A stretch of DNA of 64,000 nucleotides from a virus, in the IMG/VR virus record IMGVR_UViG_3300035681_000001, positions 62,001-126,000 of that record. The stretch is one strand, 5' to 3'. Under the pieces are notes generated by a model. That model saw only the letters and a list, made by a program, of their open reading frames with translations. It was not told the origin of the DNA and did not search any database. Made by a program: the position numbers and the translations under genes. Below are positions 18,910 through 28,808 of this stretch, piece after piece; the stretch's first letter is position 1; the number at the start of each line of letters is the position of its first letter.

Positions 18910-21371
18910 TCGTCAACCTCTTTAGGAGCTGTTAGGTGGAGCTTAATACCAGCAGTTTGAGTCTGACTTATGGCTTGAATCAAACTACTGGTAGCCGGTA
19001 AGTCAAGACTAACATACCTAGTAGCTACATAATTAGCCAGAGGGTCTATAAATACCGGGCCGTCTACTACGTAAACCTCTGGGTTTCTCGGGTCATAATC
19101 TTTAGCTAAAACCCGAGGGCGGTCTCTTAAAGCTGCATTAGCAGGCAGCGGGATTTGATCAGAAGATTGTATTTGAATTCCTCCTAAGGGTAAGTGTTGG
19201 TAACGATAACCTACTGGAGGGCCAGGCTCTAAATCTAAATTAGTACTTACAGGTCTAGAATCCGAGCATAAAACCTCAGCGCCTATTAACGCTAAATCTC
19301 GATAGGGAAAACCAGCTACTGATCTAGGCTCTAGACCTAATTTGGTATTTATAGGTCTGGAATCAGAACACAAAAGTTTTGCAGAAAGCTTAAACCCTCT
19401 ACTAGGACGATACACCAAATTAAAATAGTCTTCAGCTGGAGTGTCAGGTTTAAAGGCTTGATTAGGCACAGTATAAGAATCGTAATTATCCCCTACAGCA
19501 CCTGGCAGACGAGCTGAGTAAGGTTTAGGTGTTGGGTTAGTATAAGTAGGTGTATAACCCCAAGCGTTCAGCAAAGTAGCTAAGTCTTTGGAGCCTAAGG
19601 TTGCTACTAGCAAACGTCTCAAAAAAATATCAGAAACTAAAGACCGCTGCGGTAACATCAAGGTAACCCAATCTCTCAAAGCACGTCCGGTAGCGGTAGT
19701 AGGAGCTAAGCTGGCTTGTTTGATCAAGTAACCCAAATACCAAGGGTAAGAAACTTCGGCCTCTGCTTTTAACAGAGCCCCTAAAACGCTTTGGGGGTCT
19801 TCATCAACTGAATACCCTGACCAGTTAGACCCATAAGGCCACAACCTACGTATTTCTTGAGCTGCATTTTCTACTAAAGTAGACGCAGCTTGCGACCTAT
19901 AATCAAAAGCTGTGCTCAACACAACAAAGTAAAGCACTGACCTAAGGTATAAAGCCGCTAAGCAGTCTAAAGAATAACTAGTCGCATTATTAGTTAATTC
20001 GGCACTTTCAGCTGCCAGGTTACTAACCCAACTAGGTGCTTGTGGTTGTGTCAAGTACAACCACATAACTAGGTAATCGGGCTTAGAACTCGTAAGACCA
20101 GTATGAGTATTAAAAGCTGCGCGGGTTGTTTCGTAACGATTAAAAGCTGAAGCAGCCGCAGTAGGTCGGAACTGTAAAAACCACCAAACCTGATAAGCAG
20201 CAGCGTTTAGTTGTGTGTACTTAATCCCAGCCTGAGGATCTGACCTAACTATTGTAGGATCTTGCGGGTCTGGTTGACCTACGTAATCACGACCTACAAA
20301 TCCAGAGTAGTCGGCAGACGTAACGTCTTTATTAGAATCCACCAGCACTTGGTGTAAACGAGAAGCACGTACGTGTATATCAAAATCGTAGTCTATGGAC
20401 AAATACTGGCTGAGAAATAGGTCTACTAAATAAGAACCTGCTAACGTAGGAGTCTCATAAGTAAAAAATCCGGCCTCACTACAATAAGCTGCGTATCCAC
20501 TAATAGGTGAAATCGAAAAACTACAAAACGTAGCTAAAGCCTTTACAGAAACTAAAAGCTCTTCTTGGAATTTATCTCTAGCACCATACAACGGTAAAGC
20601 ACCTACTGGATAGGTTTCTTGTAAAGCCTTAATAGCTAACACTAGAGCTAACCCCAGCAGCGCGTTAGGTGCTACTTCTTTAACTACATATTCACTAACA
20701 GGTGGATTCAAAGGAACTGGAAAGCGCTCAAAACCCCACGTAGGTTCAGTATTAACGTTTAGGGTATCAGTGCCCACAAACCAAGCTCTAGAACGAGCTT
20801 GGTATATGAATTCCTTGATAATAGATAACACTAAAGAAACTTCTTTAGCTGCTACGGCAGCCAGCAGTCCCCAAGCTACAGTCTCAGGAGGAGACTCCAA
20901 CATTGAACTACCTAGATAAGGACTTGGAAAAAAACCTCGCTCAACCCAGGGTAATAACAGTTTGTCTTCTACACCAGAAGTATCTACCGTCAGCACACCC
21001 TGCACAGACGGAAGTCTTTTGAGGTACAAACGATCACTTAGGTAGCTACCTAGTTGAGGAACCTCGATGTTGCTAGTACTACTAGGGTAAGTAATCTGTC
21101 TATATTGACGACCATCTAGCAAGGTAGTTACTTCATACGTATTTATAGGTACACTTGCACTCAACTTACGCCGCTGACTTAACTTACCTGCGCTAGAAAG
21201 TTTTAAAGCAGTGCGGTAATTATGATAAGTGGCAGTTACTACCGAGTCATTGGGGACTTTTACCGCCACTACGTTTGCTGGCCCAGTACCATGAGTAAAA
21301 TTAGGATCCAAAACAGATCCATTAAGGTCTAACCCCAAGGAGGTATAAAAAGGCAGCAAACTAAAGGTCAC
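18906..21371 (-). CDS. Large baseplate-region protein with C-terminal tandem repeats, 821 aa
   Basis: Unrecognised. Residues 1-~600 are aromatic-rich and mainly helical, with many Tyr/Trp. Residues ~664-765 contain two and a half copies of a ~34-residue repeat carrying a CSDSRP motif and a following LxLEP. The GTG start overlaps the stop of the J-like gene (TAGTG). Directly following the J-type baseplate gene, it occupies the place where I-type baseplate or receptor-binding proteins often lie. That assignment is contextual only. Confidence 0.8.
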   Translation of the reverse strand: MTFSLLPFYTSLGLDLNGSVLDPNFTHGTGPANVVAVKVPNDSVVTATYHNYRTALKLSSAGKLSQRRKLSASVPINTYEVTTLLDGRQYRQITYPSSTSNIEVPQLGSYLSDRLYLKRLPSVQGVLTVDTSGVEDKLLLPWVERGFFPSPYLGSSMLESPPETVAWGLLAAVAAKEVSLVLSIIKEFIYQARSRAWFVGTDTLNVNTEPTWGFERFPVPLNPPVSEYVVKEVAPNALLGLALVLAIKALQETYPVGALPLYGARDKFQEELLVSVKALATFCSFSISPISGYAAYCSEAGFFTYETPTLAGSYLVDLFLSQYLSIDYDFDIHVRASRLHQVLVDSNKDVTSADYSGFVGRDYVGQPDPQDPTIVRSDPQAGIKYTQLNAAAYQVWWFLQFRPTAAASAFNRYETTRAAFNTHTGLTSSKPDYLVMWLYLTQPQAPSWVSNLAAESAELTNNATSYSLDCLAALYLRSVLYFVVLSTAFDYRSQAASTLVENAAQEIRRLWPYGSNWSGYSVDEDPQSVLGALLKAEAEVSYPWYLGYLIKQASLAPTTATGRALRDWVTLMLPQRSLVSDIFLRRLLVATLGSKDLATLLNAWGYTPTYTNPTPKPYSARLPGAVGDNYDSYTVPNQAFKPDTPAEDYFNLVYRPSRGFKLSAKLLCSDSRPINTKLGLEPRSVAGFPYRDLALIGAEVLCSDSRPVSTNLDLEPGPPVGYRYQHLPLGGIQIQSSDQIPLPANAALRDRPRVLAKDYDPRNPEVYVVDGPVFIDPLANYVATRYVSLDLPATSSLIQAISQTQTAGIKLHLTAPKEVDE
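19075..19380 (-). repeat. Protein-level tandem repeats (about 2.5 x 34 residues)
   Basis: Copies begin at LLCSDSRPINT, VLCSDSRPVST and the degenerate IQSSDQIPLPA. Copies 1 and 2 share CSDSRP, LxLEP and a Y-rich tail. The repeats lie near the C-terminus of the 821-aa protein. Confidence 0.75.
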
Positions 21372-22456
21372 TAGCTGTTCACCGGATAGGTTACTTTAAT
21401 ATCACCTGGGACTAATAATTCTCCTACACCAGCTGCTACTGAACTACCTACACCAGTAACCACTACAGACCTAACAAAAGGACGCACGGCGTTAACTATA
21501 GCTTCAGTGTAAAAGGTCTCCCCTACCGACAACGCTCCTATAATGGTACCTACCAGAGTGTTAATGTTTTCTGTTAAAACACTCAAGTCAGCGTTCAACC
21601 CCCTAAAGGGTTCTACTATTAAGGTCAGGTTCAAGCGGCGTTGTGTTACCTGACCTAAAATAGGTACTACTCCGGCGGCCACAAAAGGACTGATGTAAGT
21701 CTTGAGTTCTTGTAGCTGACTAGGAGTTAGTAAATCTAAAGAATCAACCCATAACTCCACATACCCTCCAGCTACCGTTTTTACAAAAGCTTTAGTAACC
21801 AACGGGTACTGCTGCAGTTTTAAGGTAAGCTCTTGTTTAGAGCCAGTATTAGTTGACGCTAAATATTGACCCACACGCTGTCGATAAGTACTGTCAGATT
21901 CTGTGTCTCGACCGCCGGTTAAGTCTCCTAGATAACCACTAAGGTGGGTACTACCTACCACAAACTGAATCTCGGGTCGCTCTAAACAAAACAGCTTAGT
22001 GCCTGCTGGAACATTGCTAGCCGAACCGGACAACAGAGCCTTAACCAGCAAACGGACTTCAGTGTTGCTGTATACAGTAGCATCAGAAACTACCACTACG
22101 TATTGGTTGCCGTTAGAAAAGTCAACCAACGTAGTCTTACCTGTTAAGGTATAACTAGTCAAATTAGACTCGGCACTGATTATAGCTAATACGTAACCTT
22201 GAGCGTAGGTTTCTTGCAACCGGCTAACACCAAAGGATTCACCTATAGCATCTAGCTGTGTACCTACTGCAGTAGTAAGTGAAGCGTTTAGTTGCTGTAG
22301 TTTTAAGTCTTGACTGACAGCTACAGCAGCTACACCACGAGCAAGGGTATACACCACTGAACCAGGGTCAGTATCTAACACTAAAGAGCTACCTGACTTA
22401 GCTACAGCAATCAGGTAGTCTTGTTGTATTTCTTCAGTGGTTCTTACTTCAGGCAT
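21371..22456 (-). CDS. Baseplate J-like protein (Mu gp47 / P2 gpJ family)
   Basis: Baseplate wedge protein of contractile tails, 361 aa. The family signature is the central GGRDTESDSTYRQRV segment (GG-D-E-S-D-x-x-[YF]-R-x-R). It sits after a beta domain and before a C-terminal region (VETFRG-like, SVGETFYTEAIVNAV) typical of J proteins. It directly follows the gp25/W-like gene with a 1-bp overlap, the conserved W-J order. Confidence 0.9.
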   Translation of the reverse strand: MPEVRTTEEIQQDYLIAVAKSGSSLVLDTDPGSVVYTLARGVAAVAVSQDLKLQQLNASLTTAVGTQLDAIGESFGVSRLQETYAQGYVLAIISAESNLTSYTLTGKTTLVDFSNGNQYVVVVSDATVYSNTEVRLLVKALLSGSASNVPAGTKLFCLERPEIQFVVGSTHLSGYLGDLTGGRDTESDSTYRQRVGQYLASTNTGSKQELTLKLQQYPLVTKAFVKTVAGGYVELWVDSLDLLTPSQLQELKTYISPFVAAGVVPILGQVTQRRLNLTLIVEPFRGLNADLSVLTENINTLVGTIIGALSVGETFYTEAIVNAVRPFVRSVVVTGVGSSVAAGVGELLVPGDIKVTYPVNS

Positions 22457-22836
22457 TAGGTAGCTACCATATTAACAGTGTTATCTAACAAATCTAAATA
22501 GGTCAAATCTACAGCTACTGAACTAGACCCTAGTGTTTTGTTAACAGACAATACTTCTATTGTAGGGTCTGCTGCCAAAGACTCTGAAACAACTTCTTCT
22601 AAAATAGACAGATCAACTTCAGTAGCCGGCAAAGAAACTAGTTCTGGTAGCTTGCTGAAATAATTAGTATCCAAGTCAACCCAACCGGCAGCTTCCTTAA
22701 CAGCTCTGGTATAACCACCTACAGGTGTAGTCAAGCGGCGCTTGATAGCTGGCGCACGATTACTTTCAACAGCTAACTTTCCACTAGCAGTCAGCTGCAG
22801 ATCCCCTGAAGGTTTAATAACTAGGTCTACCTTCAC
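22456..22836 (-). CDS. Baseplate wedge gp25/W-like protein, 126 aa
   Basis: Short baseplate protein of the P2 gpW / T4 gp25 / Mu gp46 type, inferred from size, an N-terminal D-x-x-SGDLQLTASG pattern, the Arg-rich helix (AIKRRLTTPVGGY) where the family has its QRL-L-T-GE segment, and its place just before the J-like gene. The GTG start overlaps the preceding gene by 4 bp. In homologous systems this protein anchors the sheath-initiating ring. Sequence match is moderate. Confidence 0.75.
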   Translation of the reverse strand: MKVDLVIKPSGDLQLTASGKLAVESNRAPAIKRRLTTPVGGYTRAVKEAAGWVDLDTNYFSKLPELVSLPATEVDLSILEEVVSESLAADPTIEVLSVNKTLGSSSVAVDLTYLDLLDNTVNMVAT

Positions 22837-23474
22837 TGCAAGCTAAGAGGAGTAGTACTGTCATTGTAGTTTCCATAACTGAGCAAGGCCAACCCCGGAC
22901 TACCTACAGTCCAAATAACCTCCGCACTACCTAAAGGCTGGGGTCCTTTAAAAGCCTGAACACAAAATAAGTATTCACCTGCCGGCCACAAACCAAAACC
23001 GGTTAAGGAACATTCTGTAGAACTAGCAGTTCCTACAGCTATAAACTCAGAGTCCTTAAAAAGTGACCAGCCTAAAGAAACACCTACGTAAGACTCTGGG
23101 ATGGACAACCTAACCTGCAAACTCCCACCAGCCAAGTTGGTCAGCGGTTCAGGTATAGGTAGATTAGGTACTAGCAACTTAGTACCGTATTTAACCGTTG
23201 CCGGCAAAGACAACACCACTTCAGCAGTACCTGCTAATGATTCAACCACTAGCCCACGTAGGTCCTGCCCAAACAGCAAGATATTACCTGGCACTAATTG
23301 GTTATCAGAATCCCTAACCACCACTTTTCTTGCTGTTTGTTCTAAGACTACAAAAACATTAGGGCGGATCTCGGGAGAGTAGTTGCTAGTAGCGGGTAAA
23401 TTAATGTCCATTAAATTAAAAAAGAACGGCTTAAGCGTAAAACTCACCTTAAAGGTCCCACTAACGAGCGTCAC
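22833..23474 (-). CDS. Hypothetical baseplate-region protein, 213 aa
   Basis: Unrecognised. Beta-rich, consistent with one or two Ig-like modules (alternating Val/Leu, a GxYLFCVQAF strand near the C-terminus). GTG start at 23474 overlaps the preceding gene by 14 bp. Probably a structural adaptor of the tail tip; no catalytic motifs seen. Confidence 0.75.
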   Translation of the reverse strand: MTLVSGTFKVSFTLKPFFFNLMDINLPATSNYSPEIRPNVFVVLEQTARKVVVRDSDNQLVPGNILLFGQDLRGLVVESLAGTAEVVLSLPATVKYGTKLLVPNLPIPEPLTNLAGGSLQVRLSIPESYVGVSLGWSLFKDSEFIAVGTASSTECSLTGFGLWPAGEYLFCVQAFKGPQPLGSAEVIWTVGSPGLALLSYGNYNDSTTPLSLQ

Positions 23475-24993
23475 CTAAGGCAGTCTTTTCAGCACGAGCT
23501 GACTTACCTTCAGGTTGCTGCAAGTAAGTAGGAGGAGTCTCTACATTAGAGTAAGGTTTTGTAGGTAAAGCAACAGGAGGTGGTGGAAGCCCACCTTCTT
23601 CACCTTCTTCACTTAAATCACCTTCTTCACTTAAATCAGCAGTTGAATCAGCTGCAGTAGTTGAATCAGCTGCAGCACTACCAAAGTCTCCAACAGCTGA
23701 TTCTACAAAAGGAGCCCCTGTAGCAATATAGTTATCTGCAGCAGTAGCTAACGCCTCTTCACCAGCTGGGGATTGTACTGAAACTACCGTATTTTGTGGC
23801 GTACTAGTAACACCTGCATAACTAGCCCAACTAGAAACTGCTGCAGCAGTTGGCCCTAAAGAACTTTTTTGTAGCATTTGAGTTACGACAGCTCTTCCTG
23901 GTCCGTCTAAAGTCTCACCTACAAAATCAGCTAATTTAGTAGGCAGAACGTCACCTAGTAAGTCTTTAACCTGACCTAAACCTAAATCAACAACAGCACC
24001 AAAAGGATCTGCAGCAAACTCAGCTACATCTTCTAGTACTTTAAGTGAATTTCCCACACCGGGCAAAGAACCAGCTATTCCTACCGTAGACACCAAAGCC
24101 CCAATAACATTTCCGTCTTTTATCTGAGTAGCTAAAGTAGCAATAGTAGCTGCGTTAGCTAATACGTCAGTAATGCCTAAAGAAGAAAGCTTGTCTAAAG
24201 CATCTAAATTCAAAGGACTGCGAGCTGCCACACCCGCAGCTCCCATATTGATGTGTACTAAGCTGCCATCTAAAGAAAGTATTCCTAGTGCAGAAACTTT
24301 AGCTATTCCCAGCGAACTTATGTTAGTAACAGCACCTGAAAGGCTCAAAGCACCGGTAGCAGACACCTGCCCCACTGCCCCAGCAGACACAGAAAAGTTT
24401 TTCTGAGCAGACATTTTTACAGCATCACCCGTAAAAACCACATCTTTAGTAGCTCGACCTACTAAGTAACCCTCAGCTTGCATATTAATAGACTCTTCTG
24501 CTTTAAGGTCATACCTACCGGCAACACCTTCTAGATCACCTGCTTCAAAAACAGATTTGGTAACTTGCAGCTTTTGGTAACCAGTAGCCTGAACAGCAGC
24601 AGCAGACTGCCTAAAATAATCTTTAGCATAGCAATAATCTTGACCTAACACAGCTCGGTGGTGTGATCCAGACTGTAAAGAAATCAGTTTACTAGCTTGT
24701 ACCCAAAAATGCTCCGTAATATTGGTACACGTAGTTAGCACTTGTTTTAATGATTTACCTTGAAAACTAATCACAGCCGAATTAACAGACAACACCGGTG
24801 TGCGGATGTCAAATTGGCTAGTAATATCAAACCTAGCTAAAGGTTGTAAAACAAACCCAATAGCAGTCGTGTTTTGGTGACTAATTCCAGTACCATAATC
24901 TTTAGCTAACACGCCAGCAGCTTTAGCCAGATCAGCTTTAAGCTCTTGCATCAAGTCAGAATAAGTGTTGAGATCTTCTTTAAGGGTGCTCAT
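23461..24993 (-). CDS. Tail-spike-like protein with beta-helical core and acidic tandem-repeat tail, 510 aa
   Basis: Residues ~165-260 run as short alternating strands (SINMQAEGYL, VKMSAQKNFSVSA, QVSATGALSLSG, KVSALGILSLDG), similar to the intertwined beta-prism of gp5/VgrG needle proteins. A helical Ala/Leu/Gly region follows. The tail end is acidic with two duplicated hexapeptides (DLSEEG twice; DSTTAA-type twice) and a Pro-rich end. Position near the hub and OB-fold spike supports a central-spike or hub-associated role, but no OB domain is in this protein. The role is inferred. Confidence 0.75.
   Translation of the reverse strand: MSTLKEDLNTYSDLMQELKADLAKAAGVLAKDYGTGISHQNTTAIGFVLQPLARFDITSQFDIRTPVLSVNSAVISFQGKSLKQVLTTCTNITEHFWVQASKLISLQSGSHHRAVLGQDYCYAKDYFRQSAAAVQATGYQKLQVTKSVFEAGDLEGVAGRYDLKAEESINMQAEGYLVGRATKDVVFTGDAVKMSAQKNFSVSAGAVGQVSATGALSLSGAVTNISSLGIAKVSALGILSLDGSLVHINMGAAGVAARSPLNLDALDKLSSLGITDVLANAATIATLATQIKDGNVIGALVSTVGIAGSLPGVGNSLKVLEDVAEFAADPFGAVVDLGLGQVKDLLGDVLPTKLADFVGETLDGPGRAVVTQMLQKSSLGPTAAAVSSWASYAGVTSTPQNTVVSVQSPAGEEALATAADNYIATGAPFVESAVGDFGSAAADSTTAADSTADLSEEGDLSEEGEEGGLPPPPVALPTKPYSNVETPPTYLQQPEGKSARAEKTALGDAR
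23603..23676. repeat. Two adjacent 18-bp tandem duplications
   Basis: CCTTCTTCACTTAAATCA is present at 23603-23620 and 23621-23638. An 18-bp unit with AGTTGAATCAGCTGCAG is present at 23641-23658 and 23659-23676, differing only at its last base. Both are in frame with the 510-aa gene and double six-residue acidic/Ser-Thr units. Likely slipped-strand products. Confidence 0.9.
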
Positions 24994-26912
24994 GCTATAC
25001 CTTCACTAGTAGGTACTAACGGGCCGCCTGACAAAGTATTGTCTGCAGCAGTAGTATCAACACCATCTTTGCTGGCCGTAGTCGGTTGGTCAGCAGTAGT
25101 TTCAGCAGCGGGTTTACTAGGCAGCCAGTCTAAAACAGACTTAATAGCACTGCTTAAGTGCACGGAATCCAACAGACTAACTAAGCCTAAAGTCCGAGCA
25201 CTACTTTCTTGGCGGTAACCATATATGTCATCACGCATAGCCCGCAGTTGCATCTGGTAGTCTTGTAAACCAGGTTCAGGTAAGCCGTTAGCTAAATACA
25301 AATCGTTGTTAGATCCCCTGGGGTTAGTAGTACTTTGCAGACCAAACAACAAGTCATACGTACTCAACACATCCTGAAAACCCGTTTCTATAGTAGTAGT
25401 ACTAGTATCTGCTGGTTGAGGGAAAACAGGAACCACATTACTGTAAGACTGCTCGGTTGAGTAACTCTCAGTAGCTAAGTAAGTATCTAAATCCACTGCA
25501 GTACCTTGAGGGTCAGTAGCTACAAAAGCAACCGGGTTACTAGAACTTAACGTAACGCTGTAACTACCAACACCTCCAGTAGGAGTTAAGGTACCGGTGG
25601 CATCCGGGCCGTACAACGGAAAAACCTTACCTTCTACAGGGTTACCTAAAACATCAGTAACCTGCAAGTTAATCCGATTACCAAATTGTTTGTCTGCTTT
25701 TAATAGACGAGTAGTACCTTTAGGAGGTTGTTGTTGTAAGGATAAAAACTGCGGATCTGCAGTTTCAGCAATTTCTGTCAAACGCAGGTCCTCAGCTTGA
25801 TACCACCCGACAACATTTATACGTGTGTTGCCAGTAGCTAGAATAGAATCTCTATCAGAACCAGACAGCCAATACAACGCTAGCTGCTTTGCATTTCGTG
25901 CACTTTGAGAAGCTGTAAGTATAGAATCCCAAGTTGACTGTATGGAGTAAGCGTCATAGCTAAGAGCTAAGCTACAAGCTAGTTGGTACTTTAAATCAAA
26001 ATAAGCTGTAGAAGCATAAAAAGTATCCAACGGTAAGCGTAACACCGTTTCAGGTTGTGCATTCAAGAGTTCGACCGCTTTTAGGTAACCTTCTACAGCT
26101 GAAGCCTGTAAAATTAACAATCCACCGCTGGGTTTAGCCAAGCTCAAGCAGTTACTTAAAGCTCTAGTAATAGACTCCCTATGAGCCTCAGTTAACAAAG
26201 GAAAGCACAAGTAAAAAACAGAATCCTCATATTCACCTAAAAAGACCCTCAATGCCAGCTGATTAGTCTCTAGTGGTAGTTGCTGTCTACGTAACTGGTA
26301 GAGCTGTGTTAACGCTGCTCCACTAGTGGCTTGATTTATGGTAGTTAAAGTTGCAGGGATAACCGCTAAACCCGAAAGGTCTAACGCTGAATAAAGCTGA
26401 GTCAGCCGATCAGTAGCATTACCTACAAAGCCCAAGTCCTGCCAAACTACACCTACCAAAGAACTCAGTAGCTCAGTAGGCGTAACATTAGGGTTTAGTT
26501 GAGTTGCATAATAACCTAATGAACCCAGCACGTCAGCATACTTATAGTCTGGAGGGTGCTGAGGGTTAGGGCTACGGTAGGGCCAAATATCATCATAAGA
26601 ATAAGCAGCCCATGCTTTAGTAGAGTGCCTAGTAAGGGTACTCTTAGCAGCATCACGATACTGACAATTAACTAAACACTCAAACAACCCCTTACCTAGC
26701 AAATAATCTCGATAGTGTAAAACTGTAGGGTTAGCAGCTTTAGACCAGCTAGCTAAATACTGGCTAGCTAGACGAAATAAAGCAGAACGCCCCTTCAATA
26801 AAGCCAGCAAATACTCTCGGTTAGACTCCCACCTAGAATTCACCTCAAATCCAAGCTTGAGGTTACCTGAAGCAAAAGGAAACTCAGCTAGAGGCTTGGA
26901 TCTGAGAGACAT
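24990..26912 (-). CDS. Hypothetical tail protein, 640 aa
   Basis: Unrecognised. The first ~380 residues are helical and rich in Tyr/Leu/Gln; residues ~400-470 look like a small beta domain (GNPVEGKVFPLYGP); the C-terminus is Ser/Thr/Pro-rich and low in complexity. It overlaps both neighbours (4 bp with the 510-aa gene, 29 bp with the 195-aa gene). Likely a baseplate or tail-tip component from position. Confidence 0.75.
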   Translation of the reverse strand: MSLRSKPLAEFPFASGNLKLGFEVNSRWESNREYLLALLKGRSALFRLASQYLASWSKAANPTVLHYRDYLLGKGLFECLVNCQYRDAAKSTLTRHSTKAWAAYSYDDIWPYRSPNPQHPPDYKYADVLGSLGYYATQLNPNVTPTELLSSLVGVVWQDLGFVGNATDRLTQLYSALDLSGLAVIPATLTTINQATSGAALTQLYQLRRQQLPLETNQLALRVFLGEYEDSVFYLCFPLLTEAHRESITRALSNCLSLAKPSGGLLILQASAVEGYLKAVELLNAQPETVLRLPLDTFYASTAYFDLKYQLACSLALSYDAYSIQSTWDSILTASQSARNAKQLALYWLSGSDRDSILATGNTRINVVGWYQAEDLRLTEIAETADPQFLSLQQQPPKGTTRLLKADKQFGNRINLQVTDVLGNPVEGKVFPLYGPDATGTLTPTGGVGSYSVTLSSSNPVAFVATDPQGTAVDLDTYLATESYSTEQSYSNVVPVFPQPADTSTTTIETGFQDVLSTYDLLFGLQSTTNPRGSNNDLYLANGLPEPGLQDYQMQLRAMRDDIYGYRQESSARTLGLVSLLDSVHLSSAIKSVLDWLPSKPAAETTADQPTTASKDGVDTTAADNTLSGGPLVPTSEGIA

Positions 26913-27471
26913 AAGGAAAATAAAACTGCTGGGTTGGTAAATGACCTAAAGCTACTGGAGCATATGCCTGACCTAACAAACCAGCTAAAGAGGCAGTAGC
27001 AGAACCTAAATCTAGTATAGTGGTGTGTGTAATCCTTTGAACAGAAACTGTCAAGAAAGACAGCAAGTCTCCTGTGAGCAAACTCAAAAGCTCTGTCTTG
27101 AGAATAGGTTGTTGCTCACTAAACCAACGGACTAGATAAATAGGATCAAGCTGCTGGCTAGCATCAAACTCCGCATAACCTAGATACTCAGTTACTGCAG
27201 TAAGATCTTCACGTTGCCCTGACCATAATTCTCGCAAAGGCTCTTCAAGCTGAGCTAGACCGGGGTCTACTAAAGCTACTAGTTTTACCAAACCATAAAC
27301 ACTGTGGTTTACCCACTGCTCTAAAGCTACTACCCACTCATCTGCTTTAAGTAAACCATAACTAGTTAAAAGGCTTTCTAGTGCTAGCTGCGGGTTTCCA
27401 TTAAAGTCACCCTGACCAGGAAAAACATAGTAAAACGGAGTAGTAACACGACTAGACAAAGAAATATTCAT
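26884..27471 (-). CDS. Hypothetical tail protein, 195 aa
   Basis: Unrecognised, mainly helical and acidic, rich in Leu/Gln/Tyr with a hydrophobic stretch around residues 130-165. Its start overlaps the preceding stop by one base and its end overlaps the next gene by 29 bp, so the three genes are probably co-translated. No motif identifies the family. Confidence 0.7.
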   Translation of the reverse strand: MNISLSSRVTTPFYYVFPGQGDFNGNPQLALESLLTSYGLLKADEWVVALEQWVNHSVYGLVKLVALVDPGLAQLEEPLRELWSGQREDLTAVTEYLGYAEFDASQQLDPIYLVRWFSEQQPILKTELLSLLTGDLLSFLTVSVQRITHTTILDLGSATASLAGLLGQAYAPVALGHLPTQQFYFPYVSQIQASS

Positions 27472-28808
27472 CAGGCCACACCTGCATCTAACCTAGGAAA
27501 TAGTTCAGGATGCACAGGAGGTAATTCTTTAGTATCTACATAAGGAGGCAATACTTGAGGAGTAGCAGGTGTGTACTTACGAGTACAAGCTTCTAGTAAA
27601 GCTGCACGACTGGTCTTTTTAGCTCCTTTAGGAGCAGTACCTAAAATCTGTTTAAGCAAACGACTAAACAAGTTCAAAGGGTCCACAGCATTCCACAATA
27701 GTAACCCTAAAGAATCCTTAGGAGCTAAAGCACTTAAATACTGACCACCTAGCCCTAATAAGGTGCTTTCAGCCGCACTAGCTGACAACGCCACTTTACC
27801 AGTTTTAGGGTCATAACTAACAGGCCCTAAACTCAAACCTGATTGATCATTACGCAGTTGTAAAAAGTCAGGAAGCTGGGCATTGGCAGTACTCAAACCA
27901 TAATCAAAAGCTTGAGCCGCCAAAGAGTTACCTACTACTTTTAGTTTCCCTACATCGAAAAAACTAGTACCTTTTTCTACGTAAATCTTACCTGTACTGT
28001 CTGTACGTACATACATACCAGGACCTAAAGCCTGCTTGTCTAAAGGTTTTATAGTACCATCTTCAGCTTTAGCTAAGTCTTTAAAAGAAACGGTTAGTCC
28101 ACCAACCCACAAGCCCTCAACACTAGACCTAACTTGTGCAAACCCAGGTTGGGTTTGATTTAAGCCCGACAACCCTGAGTCCACTAAGGTACTAAAAACC
28201 TGACTGCCTACATAAACTTCTGACTTGGAAGGATTATAACTAACACCACCTACGCCTATACTTTCAATACCCTTGCCGTCTGCAGTGCGAGAAACATTCA
28301 GCTGAGCATAACCAGGTAAGTATTTATTAATCTCACCTAAAGCTAGATCTAAACCTCTAGACAACAACGTGCCCAACAAGTCAAAGTTTTTCTTACTAGT
28401 CCCTTTTATAGCCTCTAGGTTTTGCTTAACACAAATATTTATCTGAGAGTTTCGGGCCATTTCGGCCTCAGCTGCCCACCATTCATCTTCAGCTCGCTTT
28501 AGTACTGCTTGTTGGAATTCTTTATTTTTAGGTAAAGTTTGCTCACCCCACAAACAGAATTGCGGAGGCTCTGGTCTAGGTACAGTAGGGTTTGAATCTG
28601 AAGGTATAGGTGCTACTAAGTCTTTAGACTGCTGAAGCAGTAAAGAAAACTTACGGCGGGTTTCTTGAGCTTCTGCTGAGAGCCCATTAGCGTTAGCTTT
28701 AGCAGTACGTTGTGTTATTGATCCATTAGTAACTACTTTGCAATCAACTTTTTCTACTACCGTCCCTAATGGAGTAACAAAAGTATGAGCACCAGCGTGT
28801 CTACTCAT
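27471..28808 (-). CDS. Structural protein with three internal beta repeats, 445 aa
   Basis: Unrecognised. After a charged helical N-terminus (to ~150) there are three related units near residues 164-201, 220-245 and 312-343. Each has the form [LQ]P-x-[FY]-x-Q followed by GxxxGxVSY(D/N)P and a K-x-[EV] strand. The C-terminus is basic, then Pro-rich. It lies directly after the OB-fold spike gene (4-bp overlap), suggesting a spike- or hub-associated component. Confidence 0.75.
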   Translation of the reverse strand: MSRHAGAHTFVTPLGTVVEKVDCKVVTNGSITQRTAKANANGLSAEAQETRRKFSLLLQQSKDLVAPIPSDSNPTVPRPEPPQFCLWGEQTLPKNKEFQQAVLKRAEDEWWAAEAEMARNSQINICVKQNLEAIKGTSKKNFDLLGTLLSRGLDLALGEINKYLPGYAQLNVSRTADGKGIESIGVGGVSYNPSKSEVYVGSQVFSTLVDSGLSGLNQTQPGFAQVRSSVEGLWVGGLTVSFKDLAKAEDGTIKPLDKQALGPGMYVRTDSTGKIYVEKGTSFFDVGKLKVVGNSLAAQAFDYGLSTANAQLPDFLQLRNDQSGLSLGPVSYDPKTGKVALSASAAESTLLGLGGQYLSALAPKDSLGLLLWNAVDPLNLFSRLLKQILGTAPKGAKKTSRAALLEACTRKYTPATPQVLPPYVDTKELPPVHPELFPRLDAGVA

